From Bilabrum cf. latius (lineage: Eukaryota; Bigyra: Bicosoecida; Bigyra; Bicosoecida): a DNA stretch of 64,000 nt. This document shows, in pieces, positions 33,401-46,213 of the stretch. Numbering within the stretch: position 1 is the first letter of the stretch; every line of letters begins with the position of its first letter. The notes beneath the pieces were generated by a model. That model did no database searches. It saw nothing but the letters and a program-made list of their open reading frames with translations, and was not told where the DNA came from. The stretch lies in assembly GCA_965178125.1 (NCBI GenBank), contig OZ237751.1:1054001-1118000 (forward strand). The letters run 5' to 3'. The translations under genes were made by a program, and so were the position numbers.

Positions 33401-36400
33401 GGCAGACGCTGCAGGGGATCGGAGGCGTGGACCTGTTCGCACTCAACTCCAGCACGGGCGTGATCTCCCTCACGGACGTGCCTAGCAACGACGGATGGTC
33501 CAACTCGGGCGATTTTCAGCCGTACCTTTCGCAGGACGCAGCCCCTCGAGGGCTGCTGGTGCGGGCCGAGTACGTTGTGGAGGTGGAGGTGTCGGATGGA
33601 AACGGTGCCACAGACACGCAGGACGTGCGCATCGTTGTTGGAGCCAACTCGTCCAGCATTCCCATCGTGCGGACGCTCTCGTGCGATGTCAACAACACAG
33701 ACGCCGACCCAGACCTGGACCGCATCAGCGGTGTCGACGGACAGGACGAGACTCTGGGCATGGACGAGTCGTACCCCTATCCCACCCGCGGAGGGGCGCC
33801 CTGCATCATCTCTGGTACTGGACTGGGCAGCAACATCAACGGGCTCCGTGCATGGGGCACCCGCACTGTTGGTGGGCAGGAGCAGGAGGTGGAATTCACT
33901 GGGTGCGTGATGGAAGAGGTCGGCCAGGTGATCCACTGCAACTCGCCGGAGGGATTTGGAGAGGGATTTGTCCTCCACGTGTTTGCGCAGGGACAGCCGG
34001 CGCTCATGGGTTCTCAGCTGCGCTTCGATTTTGCCAAGCCCAGCGTGACCACTGTGAGCGAGAGTGCACAGGCGTTGGCCACGGAGGGAGGGACCGAGGT
34101 AGTCTTCAAGGGCCGTAACTTCGGGCCCGCAGGTGCGGAGCAGGAAGTATCGTATGAAAACCAGAGGGGCCAGAAGTTCCAGTGCGCAGTACTTCCATCC
34201 TCTAGTCTACTCACGGGAGAGACGATCCACGACACGATGCGGTGCGTGGCGGCCGAGGGTGCTGGTGCGGAGCTGCAGTGGACGCTGCAGCTAGGCAACG
34301 AAACTCAGCTGGCGGTCAAGTCGGCGAGCGGGGCGGGAATGGGTGAGGAAGATCCACTGGTCAATAACATGCTGGCGGCCTTCAGCTACACGCCCCCACG
34401 CATCACGTCCCTCGCTCCGCTGGACAGGCGCGAGACGGATCTGCTGGCCCTGGACACCCGCGGTGGAGACACGTTGGTCATTGCGGGTACCAATTTCGGG
34501 CCAGCAACCGAGGCAGCAACAGTGCACCTGTCATACTCTGCATCCAGCGTGGTGCGTGCGATCGCAGGGAGCGGTGTGGGGCAGCTGGGCAGCTACGAGA
34601 CGACTATGGCCAGCTGCTACAAGCCCGAGGGAGGCATGCAGGCGCACAGGCTTCTGCATTGCGTGACCGCTCCAGGTGTGGGTCGCGGGGTGGTGCTGCG
34701 GGCAGAGGTAGCAGGGCAGATGTAGGGCTCTCCAACGTGCTATGACGGCGCCGTGGACGAGGGCGAAGCGTTCATCGACGACCAGGATGTGATGGACCGA
34801 TGCAACAACGGGACAGGCGTTGTTGGCTTCTTGTCTTATGCCCCGCCTACCATCGCGGCAGTCGTGGGGGCGGACGGTTCAGACACGAGGGGCGGGCAGT
34901 CCTTCACCATCCAAGGTACGGGTTTCGGTCCCGAGGAGCTAAGCGTGCAGGGCAGCGTTTCTGGTGTGAGGTATGGGCCTGCGAGTTCCGGCAATCTGCG
35001 GTACGACGCGACTTCAACGTGCCGTGTGACTGTTGCCGACACGGACATCGAGTGCGTGACGCTGCCGGGCACGGGCATGGATCTGGGCTTCTCCGTTGAG
35101 GTGGCCGGGCAGGCCGCATCTACTGGGACGCTTGCCACAGCTCATGCCTACGCACAGCCGGTGCTGGCTACGTTTGATGGCGAAGGGGCGGTTGATGCCG
35201 AGACGCCTGGAGGACAGACCATCGTACTGCGGGGCAACAACTTCGGGCCGATTTCCACTCCTCCCACGCCCATGGACGCCACGTACAACCTCGCAGTGGC
35301 AGGTGCAGGCACCACGACCTTCAATGCGACCGACTGCGTGCTGGTGGATGCGCACGTTACGATCGAGTGCAAGACGGCCGAGGGCGCAGGTAGGGCGCTG
35401 GCGTGGACCGTTGTTGTCGACTCGCAGCCCAGCCGCAGCCCCACGACCAACTATGAGGTGCCTGAGATCCTGGAAGTGCACCGACTGGGGCAGTAGGGTG
35501 AGCGGGTGGCAGATGCAGACGTGGATGGAGGAGAGACCCTAGTTCTCGTGGGCCGCGGGTTCGGGTCGCCTGACCTGCTGCTGATGGACCCAGAGACAGG
35601 CGAGTAGCACCCAGCGCTGCAGTCCGTCACGTATGGCCCATTGTCGGGGCGCGAGTACACGCCCGCGAGCGTGACGCACGTCTCGCACACGGAGATACAC
35701 ATTGTGACGGCCCCCGGCTGGGCGCGGATGGCCTTCTTCAGGGTTGAGGTGGCGGGACAGGCGTCCCCCCCAGGTAGCCCCGATGCCCCCGAGGCCACTT
35801 TCGATTTTGCCACGCCGATTATTGTCAGTATGACGCCTGAATCGACCCAGGACACGTGGAGTCCTCCAAGCACACCTCAGTCGGTAGTGCTGGTTACGCG
35901 GTCGCTGCCCCTGTCGGACCCGCTGTCCAGGCCCGTGGTGAGCTTCGGGGGGCACGTGCTGCGGCCCACGGCGGCCGTGTCCAACACGGACGGCACGCAG
36001 ACGGTCACCTTTGCGTTGCCCGAGCATGGGGGCGGATTTGCGGTCCCTGTGCGTGTGGGTGTTGCACCTATCGCGGGAGGGGACCGTGCGGCACCCGTCG
36101 GTGCTTCGATGTCTCAGCTGCTGGACGGCCCCACTGGGTCCTCGAGCACTACTTTCTTCCAGTATGATGCGCCGGCCGTGGAACGCATCGTAGTGACTAG
36201 GCCGGCGTGGTTGCAACCGGGGTACGTGGCTGGGGCCATGACCCCGATGGACGACAACTGCACGTTCGGCGCTGGCGACCCGTTCACGTGTACCGACCGC
36301 AACGTGAGGCAGGTGGTGATCCTGGGACGGGGTTTCTCCGCCCCGGCCGGGTTTAGGTCCGAAGCGGATCCCCTTGGCCTCCTGCGAGGGGACGCCTCCA

Positions 36401-39400
36401 TGGTACCGCTCAACCGGTTCCCGCTCGTTGTGCGCACGTACTCGCACAACCGGATCCTGGCGTACACCACGGAGCAATCCGGCACGGTGCGGGTGTCGGT
36501 CAGCAACACGTTGCCAGTGGAGCTGCTGGACCCTGGCATGGACGAGGGCCGCGGCATGCAGGCGGACGTGATGGAACAACGCTCCTCGGAGGGCTCCTGG
36601 ACCAACCTGGCGCCCAACATCGCGGGCCTGCAAGGAGCCACGACTGGGCTGCCCACCAGGGGGCAGAGCGCGCAGGATGGTTCCCCGTCCGAGGGTAACG
36701 GCTTGACTGTGACGGTGGATGGACTCGAAACCACCAAGCGGGTGCGCATCCTGGCGGGGGCCTCCGCTGATGAGGCCGTGCCATGCCGCGTGTGGTCGCT
36801 GCTCAACGAGGAGTGGATGGTGCTGGGTGCCACTGATGACGAGCAGTACGATGCGGTTCAGCGAGAGGTGATCGACGTCATCGATGGAAACCTGGCTCAG
36901 GGCGAGCAGGCCGTGTATCAGCTGACATTCTTGGTGCCCGAGGCTCCTGCAACGGCCAGTCGACTGGACGATATGCGCATATTCGTGGACCGGGAGGGTA
37001 CTTTGTCGTCGGGTGACCAGTCGTTTGGATATGCGCAGCCCTACGTGGCAGCCGTGGACGTTTGGCGGCCACCTGCATTCGTGGCGGGGACGAGCTATCC
37101 TACCACTCCCAATGCCCCCGAGGCGCATTGGGCCCGAAGCATGGTGGCAGGAGACTCGGCGATCGTGTCCGTGCCAACGAAAGGCGGCTGGGTGCGGGTA
37201 CGGGGCCAGGATCTCACACTATGCCCGCTGCTACGAGTGGCTGATGGCGCGTTATACACGTGTGATGACGGCATTACCTCCCACGGACATCCGGCGGGAG
37301 CAGTGGCAACCGGGCGCTTGCCCTGCAACTCCGGCGCCCCTGGTCTAACCGCACCGTCGCTGCACGAGTGCTTCATCTCGCCCGTACCGGAGGGAGAGGG
37401 AGACGGCTTGCAGTACAACGACACGTCGACGGGCTTCATGCTGGACGTCGAGGCGGGCAGGCAGTCAATGCTGCTGGCCGAGGACCTTGAAGACGTCGAG
37501 GCCGCCGGTGTCACAGATGGAGCGGGGGGGATCGTGCCCAGGAGGCCTGGCGACGGTCTCACCGCCGTGCGGCTGGCCAATTTGGTCCGTGCCCAGCTTC
37601 ATTACACGCATGATATGCCCACAGTGCGGCAAATCACGCCTGTGCAGGGGCCTGCCGTGCCCACTGCGGGTGGGGTCCGCATGCTTGTGCTGGGCGACAA
37701 CTTCGGCGTCACGTCTCCAGCCCGCGAGCCGCAGATGATGTCGATCCCTGGGTTTATCCAGGTACATGTTGCGGTGCCAAGCAACCGATTTGGGGCACCC
37801 GAGGTGTATGGTCGGCCTTCCGAGTGGGTGCACTGCACGAATGCGACAAGGCTTGACCACGAGCGTATCGAGTGCAACCTGCCCGAGGGTGCGGGTCAGG
37901 GTCTGCCCGTGAGGGTGTTGGCTGCGGGGCTGCAAGGCGAGCAGGACGGGCTGCTGTCCTATGATCCTCCGGTGGTGACTGGGCTTGCCCTGCATGGTTT
38001 CTCGCCTGCTTTCTTGCAGGCGATCAGCGACCCCACCCGCATGCAGCTGCCAAGGACCACCACCACGGCGAGCGAGGCAGACCCAACGGGCCTGCTGCAG
38101 ACGGCTGCAGTGTTCGCCGACCCAACGTTGCAGGTCCAGGTAACCAATGCCTCAGTGCGCTTCTTACTGGGCCCCGTGGTGCTGCATTCGACAGACGACA
38201 CCCAGCTGCAGCTCGGGGGGGTTCCCACGTGGGGCGCGCGGCCGGGGCTCGTGAGAGCCGACCCCTCGCATCCCGCGGCAGCGCACGTCACTCTGTATGG
38301 ACGGAACCTAGGCCGGCGCGGCGCCGTGGGAGACCCTCGCCTCTGTGTGTTTGCCTCATGGATCCACCGTGCCGCCGACTCTGAGCTGAACTGCGATGGG
38401 GTGGAGAGCTTCCCCGGCGAGGGCGAGGTGCCCCAGGCCCGCGTGGTGGTGCACACACACGACCGCATCACGTTTGAGCTGCCCGAAGGTGCGGGCTAGC
38501 GTGACATTGACGTGTCTATTGGCGGGCGACAGCTGGTGCAGGCTGCGCTATCGCAGCCCCGCCTCATGTACGGTGCGCCCCTCATCGGCACAGTCAGTCC
38601 CCTGAGCCCAGCCAGCGGACCGACCACGGGAGGCTACGAGGTGACGCTCAGGGGATCCAACTTTGGCCCCAAGCAGCGCAACACCTCCATCCCTCGATTG
38701 GCTCTGGATGTACAGGGCGCCGTCCTTGTGCCACCACTGCCACTTGCCGAAGCCCCAGGCATGCCCACCGAGTACCTGGTGTTGTCTTTCTACCGCAGCT
38801 GCATCACGGATGCGCGGTCCCCGGAGGGCATCCGTCCGTAGACCGGCAGAACCGCTGGCTGCAAGTACGAGCTGGTAGATCGCGACCACGATTTCGTGAC
38901 TTTCCGAGTGCCTGAAGGCATCGGAGCGTCCCGGGATGTGGCCGTGGAGGTGATGGACGCCGCTGTTGCCATGGGCACCGTTCCCCAGGGCCAGGAAGAG
39001 GGGTACTACGGATACACGGGTATGCAGCGGGCGGAGAGTCCAGGCGCTTTCTCGTACGATACACCTACTGTAGATCGCACGGATCCTGCGCGCGTGTACA
39101 TGGGTGCCCAAGGGCTTCTGGAGGACTACAGAGGGGCGCTGCAGGCGGCTCGTGCTCGCATGCTGGAGCTTGGCGCTGAGGAGGACGAAGCACGCGTGGG
39201 CGACGTCAGCGATGCCATCAGGCTGGAAGCACAGTCTCCGTTGCGGCAATTCATCAACAGCGGGGCCTTGGCTTGGGGAGACGAGCTGGAGGCGCTGCGT
39301 GCTGCTCGTCAGCCCACGGATCCTCCGATCGAGGGGCCTTCCAAGAAGGTCTTCCTCTTCGGTCGCAACTACGGCAACCCCGCGCTGGCGGTGGAGCAGG

Positions 39401-42099
39401 AGTGGACGGAGGAGGAGCTCAGAGTTGCAGTGGCAGTGGGCGGCATCGACTGCATGACCGCTCAAAGAGGCCGCAGTGCCGTCACGGATGATCCGAGCGA
39501 GGACCCGGCGTCCACGCAGGTGGAGTGCGAGATCGAGGCGCTCACAGTGGGGTACAAGAACGTGACGCTTGACATTGCGGGGCAGCAGGGGCAGCTTGCG
39601 GCAAGGACGGGGACTAGTGGCGTGCACTTTGTGTGCGCTCCAGGGTCTTTCGGAACGGACGGCAGGTTCTGCCTCCCGTGCCCCGTGGGTGCAGACTGCA
39701 GCGGCTACGATACCGACCTGCGCGAGTCCACGGTGCCCCGGCCGCAGACGGGCTTCTTCAACCTCAACTCGTCTGACCCCGTATCCGGTGACATGACCGA
39801 CGCCGAGTGCCCCGAGAGGAGGCAAGTGCCCACCAGGGACGTGTGCGTGGTGGCGTGCGAGCCGCAGTGGGCATGCACCGGCGACAACTTCTGCGCCATC
39901 GGGTATGCCAGCAAGGCGCCCATGTACAGGTGTAGCAGCTGCGCAGATGGCTTCTACCGGCGAGCGACGGAGTGCGTTAAATGCCCTGACAACCCATGGA
40001 TCCTAATTGTGGCCTTCGCTGTGCTGGCCGTGGGCGCATGTGGCTTCGGGTTCTGGCTGAACCAGTCCAAGATCAACATCGCACTGATTGCCATCGGCGT
40101 GGACTACTTCCAGGTGCTCGCCATCTTTGCTAACGCTCGAGTGCAGTGGCCCCCGTTGCTCAAAGACATGTTCCACATCCTGTCCGCCTTCAACCTCAAC
40201 CTCGAGATCACGGCCCCCGAGTGTACGGTGCCCGACTTGCAGTACATGACCAAGTGGTTCTTCATAATCCTCCTGCCCGTTGCCGCCATGGTTATGGTAC
40301 TGCTCACGTACCTGCTTGGCATGGTGTACGTGTGCGCCAAGAGCGGCAGGTGCAAGCAGCCCAAGGACAAGACCAAGGACGAGCTGGCTCCGCTGGTGGC
40401 GGGCGCCATCGTGCTGAGCCTGTTTCTGTACCTAGTCACCACGCGGTCTATCCTGGACGTGTTCAACTGCATTCCCACCAGTCCCCCCGATGGCCAGCTG
40501 TACATGCAGGCCGTGTTTGAGCCTTGCGGGCAGAAGGGTGGCGTGCAGCAAACCCTACTGCCTTTCGCAATCATTGCGCTGGGCGTGTACACGATCGGGT
40601 TCCCCACGTGGGTGGGCTTCATGCTGGTAACGAGCCGCAAGACGATGCTGCTGGACCAGCTGATGCGTGCCATCGGCAAGGGTAACGACATCAATATCGA
40701 TTGGCCCAAGGACGTGCAGGATGCGTGCCAGTTCAGGCAGCGGTACCAACGTCTGTACTACTACTTCAAGCCCGAGTACTACTGGTGGATCGTGACCATC
40801 CTGGCGCGCAAGGCCCTGATTGCCTTCTGCTCGCTCTTCTTCAACACCAACGCGTCCTTCTAGATGGCCGCCGTTAACATGGTGCTGTTCTTGTGTTACA
40901 CGGCCCAGGTGCGCTTCAACCCGTACATGCCGCCCGCCGACTACGCCGAGGTCATCACTGGCTGGGCCCAGAGCGCGCTGGACTCAAGCGCAAAGGACGC
41001 GCGCACCCCAAGCCGTTTGGCGGTCAAGGACATCGAGCAGGCCGCCAGAACCAGGAGCGACCAGGCCGGGGCGGCAACCTCGAGCGCAGCCGGGTCGGTG
41101 ATCCGAGACTCTGCCGGCCGGGCCGTGACCTCACGAGACGTGCACGGCGAGCTGTGGTTCAAGATCCGGGAGGTGATCACCTCGTTGGACAGGAGGGACC
41201 AGCGAAGATTCGGTACCACGATGGACAGCGCCACGACGGGCGGGAGACAAGCAAAGCAGACGGCCATTGGCGGGCTGGGCACAAGCATCGGGGTACTGGG
41301 CAACTCGCTGATGAACTGGAACACAGTTGAGACGCTTCTGCTCTTCTGCGCCATCATGGTGACGCTGGGTGGCATCATGCTCGAGTCAGGTAGGCTGGAT
41401 CAGGAGGGCGCCGAGGGCCAGCGGGACGCTCTGACTATCCTGCTGATGCTGGTAATCATGGTGTCCATCGTGTACTACTTCACTGTGCTCTTCACCGAGG
41501 TGTACGTGCTAGTGACGGACGCCCAGGACCGCAAGGCAGCGCAGATCCAGAAGGCGGCCAAGCTAAGGAAGAAGGGCGTGGCGGGCGGTGCTTCTGCACC
41601 CAGCGCTTCCGGCGTCATGGAGGAGGTCGAGATCGATACGTCTGGCATGCAGCACCAGAGCAACCCGGCCTTTGCCTCTCAGAAGGGCAGAGAGTCCGAG
41701 GCGGGGAGCCAGGCTATGGCGGGGCAGATCAAGGAGATCACAGGGCTGGAGAACATGGACAAGGAGACGTGGACACGGCTGCGGCCCCAGCTGGAGGATT
41801 TCGCCGGCAGGTTCGGCGAGATGAAGGAAGAGATTGACGCCCTCAAGAAGGACCTCTCCAGGGCCCACGCCAGTGGTGGCAGCGGTGGAGTGGGAAGTCG
41901 CAGAGGGACGCTCACCGGGGTTGCTGGTGGGATGAGTGGCAGCGGCATGGCGGCCAATCCCATGCAGGCTTTGAGCGGCGGGTCACGGAGGTCATTTGGG
42001 CCTCGTGGCACAGGGGGTGGCATGGGAGGGAGGAGAGCGAGCAAGGGGCTGCTGGCGGCTTAGCGAAGGGCCTCCCTGAAAGGGATCGGGAAGGAATGA
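27498..42099 (+). CDS. Giant multidomain receptor-like membrane protein, copy 2 (ten in-frame TAG codons)
   Basis: Exons 27498-27699, 27824-27985 and 28220-42099 total 14,244 nt, 4747 residues, TGA stop. Structure, intron positions and domain order equal those of copy 1. In-frame TAG codons are at 30013, 30949, 32368, 34723, 35494, 35605, 38497, 38839, 40861 and 42061. Six are shared with copy 1; four (32368, 34723, 35494, 42061) are CAG in copy 1, and four TAGs of copy 1 are CAG here. The one-residue length difference comes from three single-codon indels, all between residues 925 and 1210. Most differences from copy 1 look silent, except for a dense cluster of amino-acid changes in the jelly-roll and third lectin domains. 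Both copies keep all three exons and an unbroken frame once TAG is sense, so both appear functional. The last TAG lies 12 codons before the TGA, and copy 1 has CAG there, so the longer end is the real one. Confidence 0.88.
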
Positions 42100-43099
42100 T
42101 GGAAGCAAGGCTGGGCTGGGACCCGATTACACAAGGTTTCTTTCTGAGCGGCGCTGCGCCTGAAGGTGCTGCAAAGCGACCCTGAATGTCCTCTGACTTT
42201 GATTCAAACTGATCGAATCTCCCACCGCCTTGGATCGGATGGAGGACGGATCGCGTAATCGGCCCTCTCTTGCGGAAGATTGAGGCGGGCGGAGCGATCG
42301 GCAGTCCCCATCCCTGATCCACGGACTGGGGATAGGTCAGCTGTCAGGAGTGTGTGCTTGACAACATTGCTTGTGCTACATATTTTTTTGGTTCATTGAA
42401 TCTTATTCAGTGACACAACGGCTGTGCACGCCACGCATTCGAGATTCGAACACAGCCCCTCATCCTTGACTTGTGCTGGTCCAGGTTGGGGCCAGCCGGC
42501 CCCTGCGTCTGGCTGTGGCATACCCATTTTGGGGAGGACGGCAACAGGGATTGATGAGAGCGCCCTCTGCCGCCGACAACTTGCCCATCTCCGGCCACCC
42601 GACCTCCCTGGCATCGCCCGCCCTCTCCGTCCATTTGTCATGATCATCATGACTCATCGGATGCTTGAAGAGGTCGCTGCATTCTGGCAGGTCACGGTGC
42701 TGCGCCACTCCCAACGATGCTGCTACGGATCGACTCTCGCCCTGCTTGCCACCAAGGTGCTGTGGAGGGCCATCTCAGCCCACTGGCAGCTGGTGCATGA
42801 TGAGGCGTGGTTGCCAACTGGCAGTGCCACCGTAACCGCCACCCACTGGCAGCGGCAGTGGCACGGCCGGGCACTGGATCGGATCGTATGCCTTACACAG
42901 CATCACCATGGATGATCTTCACATGCTGAACATAGCACATCTGCAGAAAATGTGAAAAAATCATTGAAAATACTAATCTAGGATGCTACTGGCCGGCAGG
43001 AAGCTGAATCCGACGACGTCCCAATGATGTAAATATCGGTGCGAATGGCTCACTGTGGCACCGCAAGAGTTTTCAGCCACCGCGGGGGCCAGCAATATA
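42100..43099. other. Intergenic region after receptor-like gene copy 2
   Basis: Similar to 24222-25165 of the first unit, with short insertions and deletions, one of which changes the sequence just before gene X. No conserved open frame; nothing else recognised. Confidence 0.55.
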
Positions 43100-45710
43100 A
43101 TGAATTTTTTCTCGCGTCCATTTGGTGAACTCGTCCTTGCGAAAGAATTTACGCCGAGTGCAAGCGCAATATCACAACCAATTGCTGTAGCACGCAACTC
43201 TGCATTGCTCGCAAAGTACGCTGGCGGGCACCTATACGGACCTGAATGGGGCATTCAATCTGGGTATCGCGAGCATATGCGTGTATGCTTGCCTTACAAG
43301 AGGCATTGTGCTCGACGTGGTGATGATGAGGATCCAGGCACCAGTGCCAGAGGAAGTGCAAGTAGCGCTGGACTCGCGCTCGCATCTAGTGCGTCGGACC
43401 TTAGCGATGATTAGCTTATCGCTGCACCCGCTGAAAATACTCGACTTCATGTCAATCGGCCGGACGATGAGCGCATTTTGGTCGCGTCGGCCGCCGGGCA
43501 ACAGGCCGACAGCTCTCTCGGGTTCACGTGCAGGCACGGAGCCTCGTGGCCGCTGGTGACACACGCAGCGAACGTCCGGTGCGTGCTCGGAGCCTCAGCT
43601 CGGGAGGGGGAGGAGCCACTGCCAGTGGTTCCGGAGGACCCTGCCCTCGCTTATGCATCGCTTCGCATGCACCGCTCTAGCCTCGTGCAGACATTTCCCC
43701 CTCTCATGGTGGGTATCGGCAACCAGATGTCCTTTGCCGGAGATGCTCAAGGAGATTCTATTCGAAATTTGTTGCATCCTAGCAAAGGCGCGAATCTGGA
43801 CGCGCTGCTGGAGGGTCGCAGCAAGGTGGGGGGCAAGACGGTGACTAACGTGGAGAGGTGGGGGAAGGACATCTCCTCTATCGAGGCGGCGGGGGTCGGG
43901 AACATGTACCAGCTCGTATCGGCCTATTCGCTGGCCTTCACCATCTGGCATTGTGACGTGCACTCATCGCAGCTGGATTGCTCGGCAGAGGCGGAGAGGC
44001 AAATGGTGACGGAGCACATCGGGCCAGCGATCGTGGCGCACTAGAGGGTCGAGACTCTAGAGTTCGCGAGGTTTAAGAACCTGATCGAATCTGTGAGGGG
44101 CGGGGGCCACCTACTGCACTCGGCATCCAAGATTTTCGCGGCTTGGTGGCAAGGAGCCCCCCGGGGACTCGGCTATCCCAAGCGACGAGAAGCATCGCCT
44201 GCCATGTACAGGTTCATCCGCAGCGTCTCAGACGTGCTGGACTCATGCAACATGGCGACCTATGCGCTGGCAGAGGCCGCCCTCACCCGAACTGAGAGGG
44301 ATCTGCTGGAAAAGAGGCTGATTCAGCCCATGTACAACGAGGTTCTTCAGGTCCTGAGCTTCTCCTCAGACTTTGACGCATGCGAGCGACCTCTCCTGTA
44401 CGACTTCACCGCAGGCACAGAAGAGGCCTTCGGGTTGGGGCCTGAGCCAGAGCTCACACCGGATGCACAAGCAGCCTGCGACTGGGTCAGCCCAGAGGAA
44501 GGCACTGCGCTTCCGCTGTCCACACACTTCGACTACGCGCACGCAGTCAGGCTGCTGTATGGGGCCCAGCAGAACTGCATCGTGAGGTCAGTGCGGGCCA
44601 TGCAGGGGTCCGTCCGGGCAGGCACCAAGACGAAGGGCGACATGGCGGCCCTAAGCAAAAAGACCTGGATGCCTGAGTGGCTGGATGCCATCATGATTGC
44701 CGCCATCCAGACGATCGAGCACCCCAGCGTGCTGACTGCGTCTGCGACGGGGCGGCTGATGGCCCATTGTCTCCAGCGCATCCCGTCCAAGATAATCGAG
44801 AGAAACAAGGAGGAATTAATCGCAAGGATGTGTGAGACAGTGAGTCACCGTGGCACTCCCGATTGTATCCTAAAGCTGGCTCTGCAGCTCCCATTCCAGC
44901 GAATGTGGGACCATTGCAGCAGCCGCGAAGATGAGCCAATGGGTGTGGTTGAAGGAACAAATCTGATCTGTAGTCTAGGTTCACGTTCTACAATGGTGTG
45001 TGGCGCATGCCAGAGACACACCGGAGGGAGAGTGTGCAGCACAGGAGCTGAAGGAGCACTTTGATGCTCGGGGGGAGTCCTATAGCTGGCTCGAGCCAAT
45101 TGCTGATGGAGGAGGATCCACAAGCAGTGCCGGTGATGGAGCCACCGGTGCTGCAGCTGAACCGCATGACCCCCTGAAGCTGGAGGGTGTCCGCACACTC
45201 GGGCCCAAGGACAAAGCAAGAGCAGAAGCTGCCTCAGAAGATGCTTCAAGCGGCTCTGCGGGGATCGTGTCAGGTGGCGGGATGGCCTTTCGCCGGCCAG
45301 ACGCACTTTCTCAGCTCCTGTCCATGCCGATCTGTGCTGTTGAGGCGCAGCCTTGGGTTGCTGCCATCGAGATGCAGGCAGTCCTCATGCTCCGAGGCTT
45401 CCAACAGCCCGAGGTTGTGCCGATTCCCAGAGTGGTGCGCATGCTCTTCCACTCAGGTCGCACTTGGCCTAGAGTGGCCCCGCGCCTGCCAGCCTCGTAC
45501 AACCCCATCGGGCTGCCCGACCTGGGGACGGATGGCATGAAGCGGATCGGCGCTCGCCCTGCTTTCTACAGAGGCGCTGTAGAGGGCCAGCTGGTGCATG
45601 ACGATGAGACGGTGGGGCGTGCCCTGGAGGTCTTGGATGGACTGTACATGGCGCAACGCCGGCTGTAGCTGCTGCGATTTCGGAGGTGCTCTGTTGCAGG
45701 CTCAGCTTGA
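43100..45710 (+). CDS. Gene X, intact copy: unrecognised protein with three in-frame TAG codons
   Basis: One frame runs from ATG 43100 (MNFFSRPFGELVLAKEF) through TAG at 43412-43414 and 44042-44044 into the region around 44840. The 3' part, with ELKEHFDARGESYSWLEP, is in another frame, so an intron is needed. The best fit is 44840-45044 (donor GTGAGT, acceptor ACAG, 205 nt), which joins the frames exactly; this is an inference. A third TAG at 45666-45668 is followed by 13 codons to TGA 45708-45710; the older fragment at 9140 has CAG there, so I take TGA as the end. The product would be about 801 residues, mostly helical by eye, with an acidic Ala/Ser/Gly linker in the C-terminal third. No known domain, signal peptide or membrane segment was recognised. 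The start is uncertain because upstream sequence differs between copies. It always lies downstream of the giant receptor-like gene. Confidence 0.6.
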
Positions 45711-45868
45711 GAGGATCGCCTTCAAGATGATGATCCAATGGGAATCTCACTAAGTGTATACTGAAATTCAGTAACTGAATATGAGCCAGTGTACCCCAAT
45801 GCAGGTCCGAATCCGAAACGATCACATGCCAACCATCCGGATACGTTGCAACCACGTCTTCCACACTC
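45711..45868. other. Boundary between the last gene and the subtelomere
   Basis: Short stretch of unremarkable composition between the gene X stop and the minisatellite. No gene or motif seen. Confidence 0.5.
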
Positions 45869-46195
45869 ACCCACTGGACATCCGTCGCCCTTACCCGAAG
45901 CCTCCACATTCACCCACTGGACATCCGCCGCCCTTACCCGAAGCCTCCACATTCACCCACTGGACATCCGCCGCCCTTACCCGAAGCCTCCACATTCACC
46001 CACTGGACATCCGCCGCCCTTACCTGAAGCCTCCACATTCACCCACTGGACATCCGCCGCCCTTACCCGAAGCCTCCACATTCACCCACTGGACATCCGC
46101 CGCCCTTACCCGAAGCCTCCACATTCACCCACTGGACATCCGCCGCCCTTACCCGAAGCCTCCACATTCACCCACTGGACATCCGCCGCCCTAAG
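45869..46195. repeat. 43-bp minisatellite next to the first telomeric tract
   Basis: About seven and a half direct copies of a 43-bp unit starting ACCCACTGGACATCCGCC; starts at 45869, 45912 and 45955 show the period. Copies are almost identical, with single-base variants (for example a T in TTACCTGAAG). Each unit contains CCCTTACCC, resembling the C-rich telomere strand. The array ends in CTAAGGGTAACACTAACCCC just before TTAGGG repeats. Open frames across it exist only because the repeats lack stops; 43 is not a multiple of three, so no frame is favoured. Confidence 0.9.
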
Positions 46196-46213
46196 GGTAA
46201 CACTAACCCCTTT

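Larger units (their letters stand above)
26541..45367. repeat. Tandem duplication, unit 2 (18.8 kb)
   Basis: Second direct unit, carrying receptor-like copy 2 and intact gene X. It is very similar to unit 1 through most of the receptor gene. Because the 3' end of gene X lies on both sides of each receptor gene, unequal exchange between gene X 3' ends is a simple way to have made it. Confidence 0.85.

Noticed and set aside
9618-42099. TAG as pyrrolysine or programmed read-through
   Set aside because: About 29 TAGs spread over unrelated genes, exchanging only with CAG, fit a general Gln codon. No special downstream context is shared, and pyrrolysine would not exchange freely with Gln.
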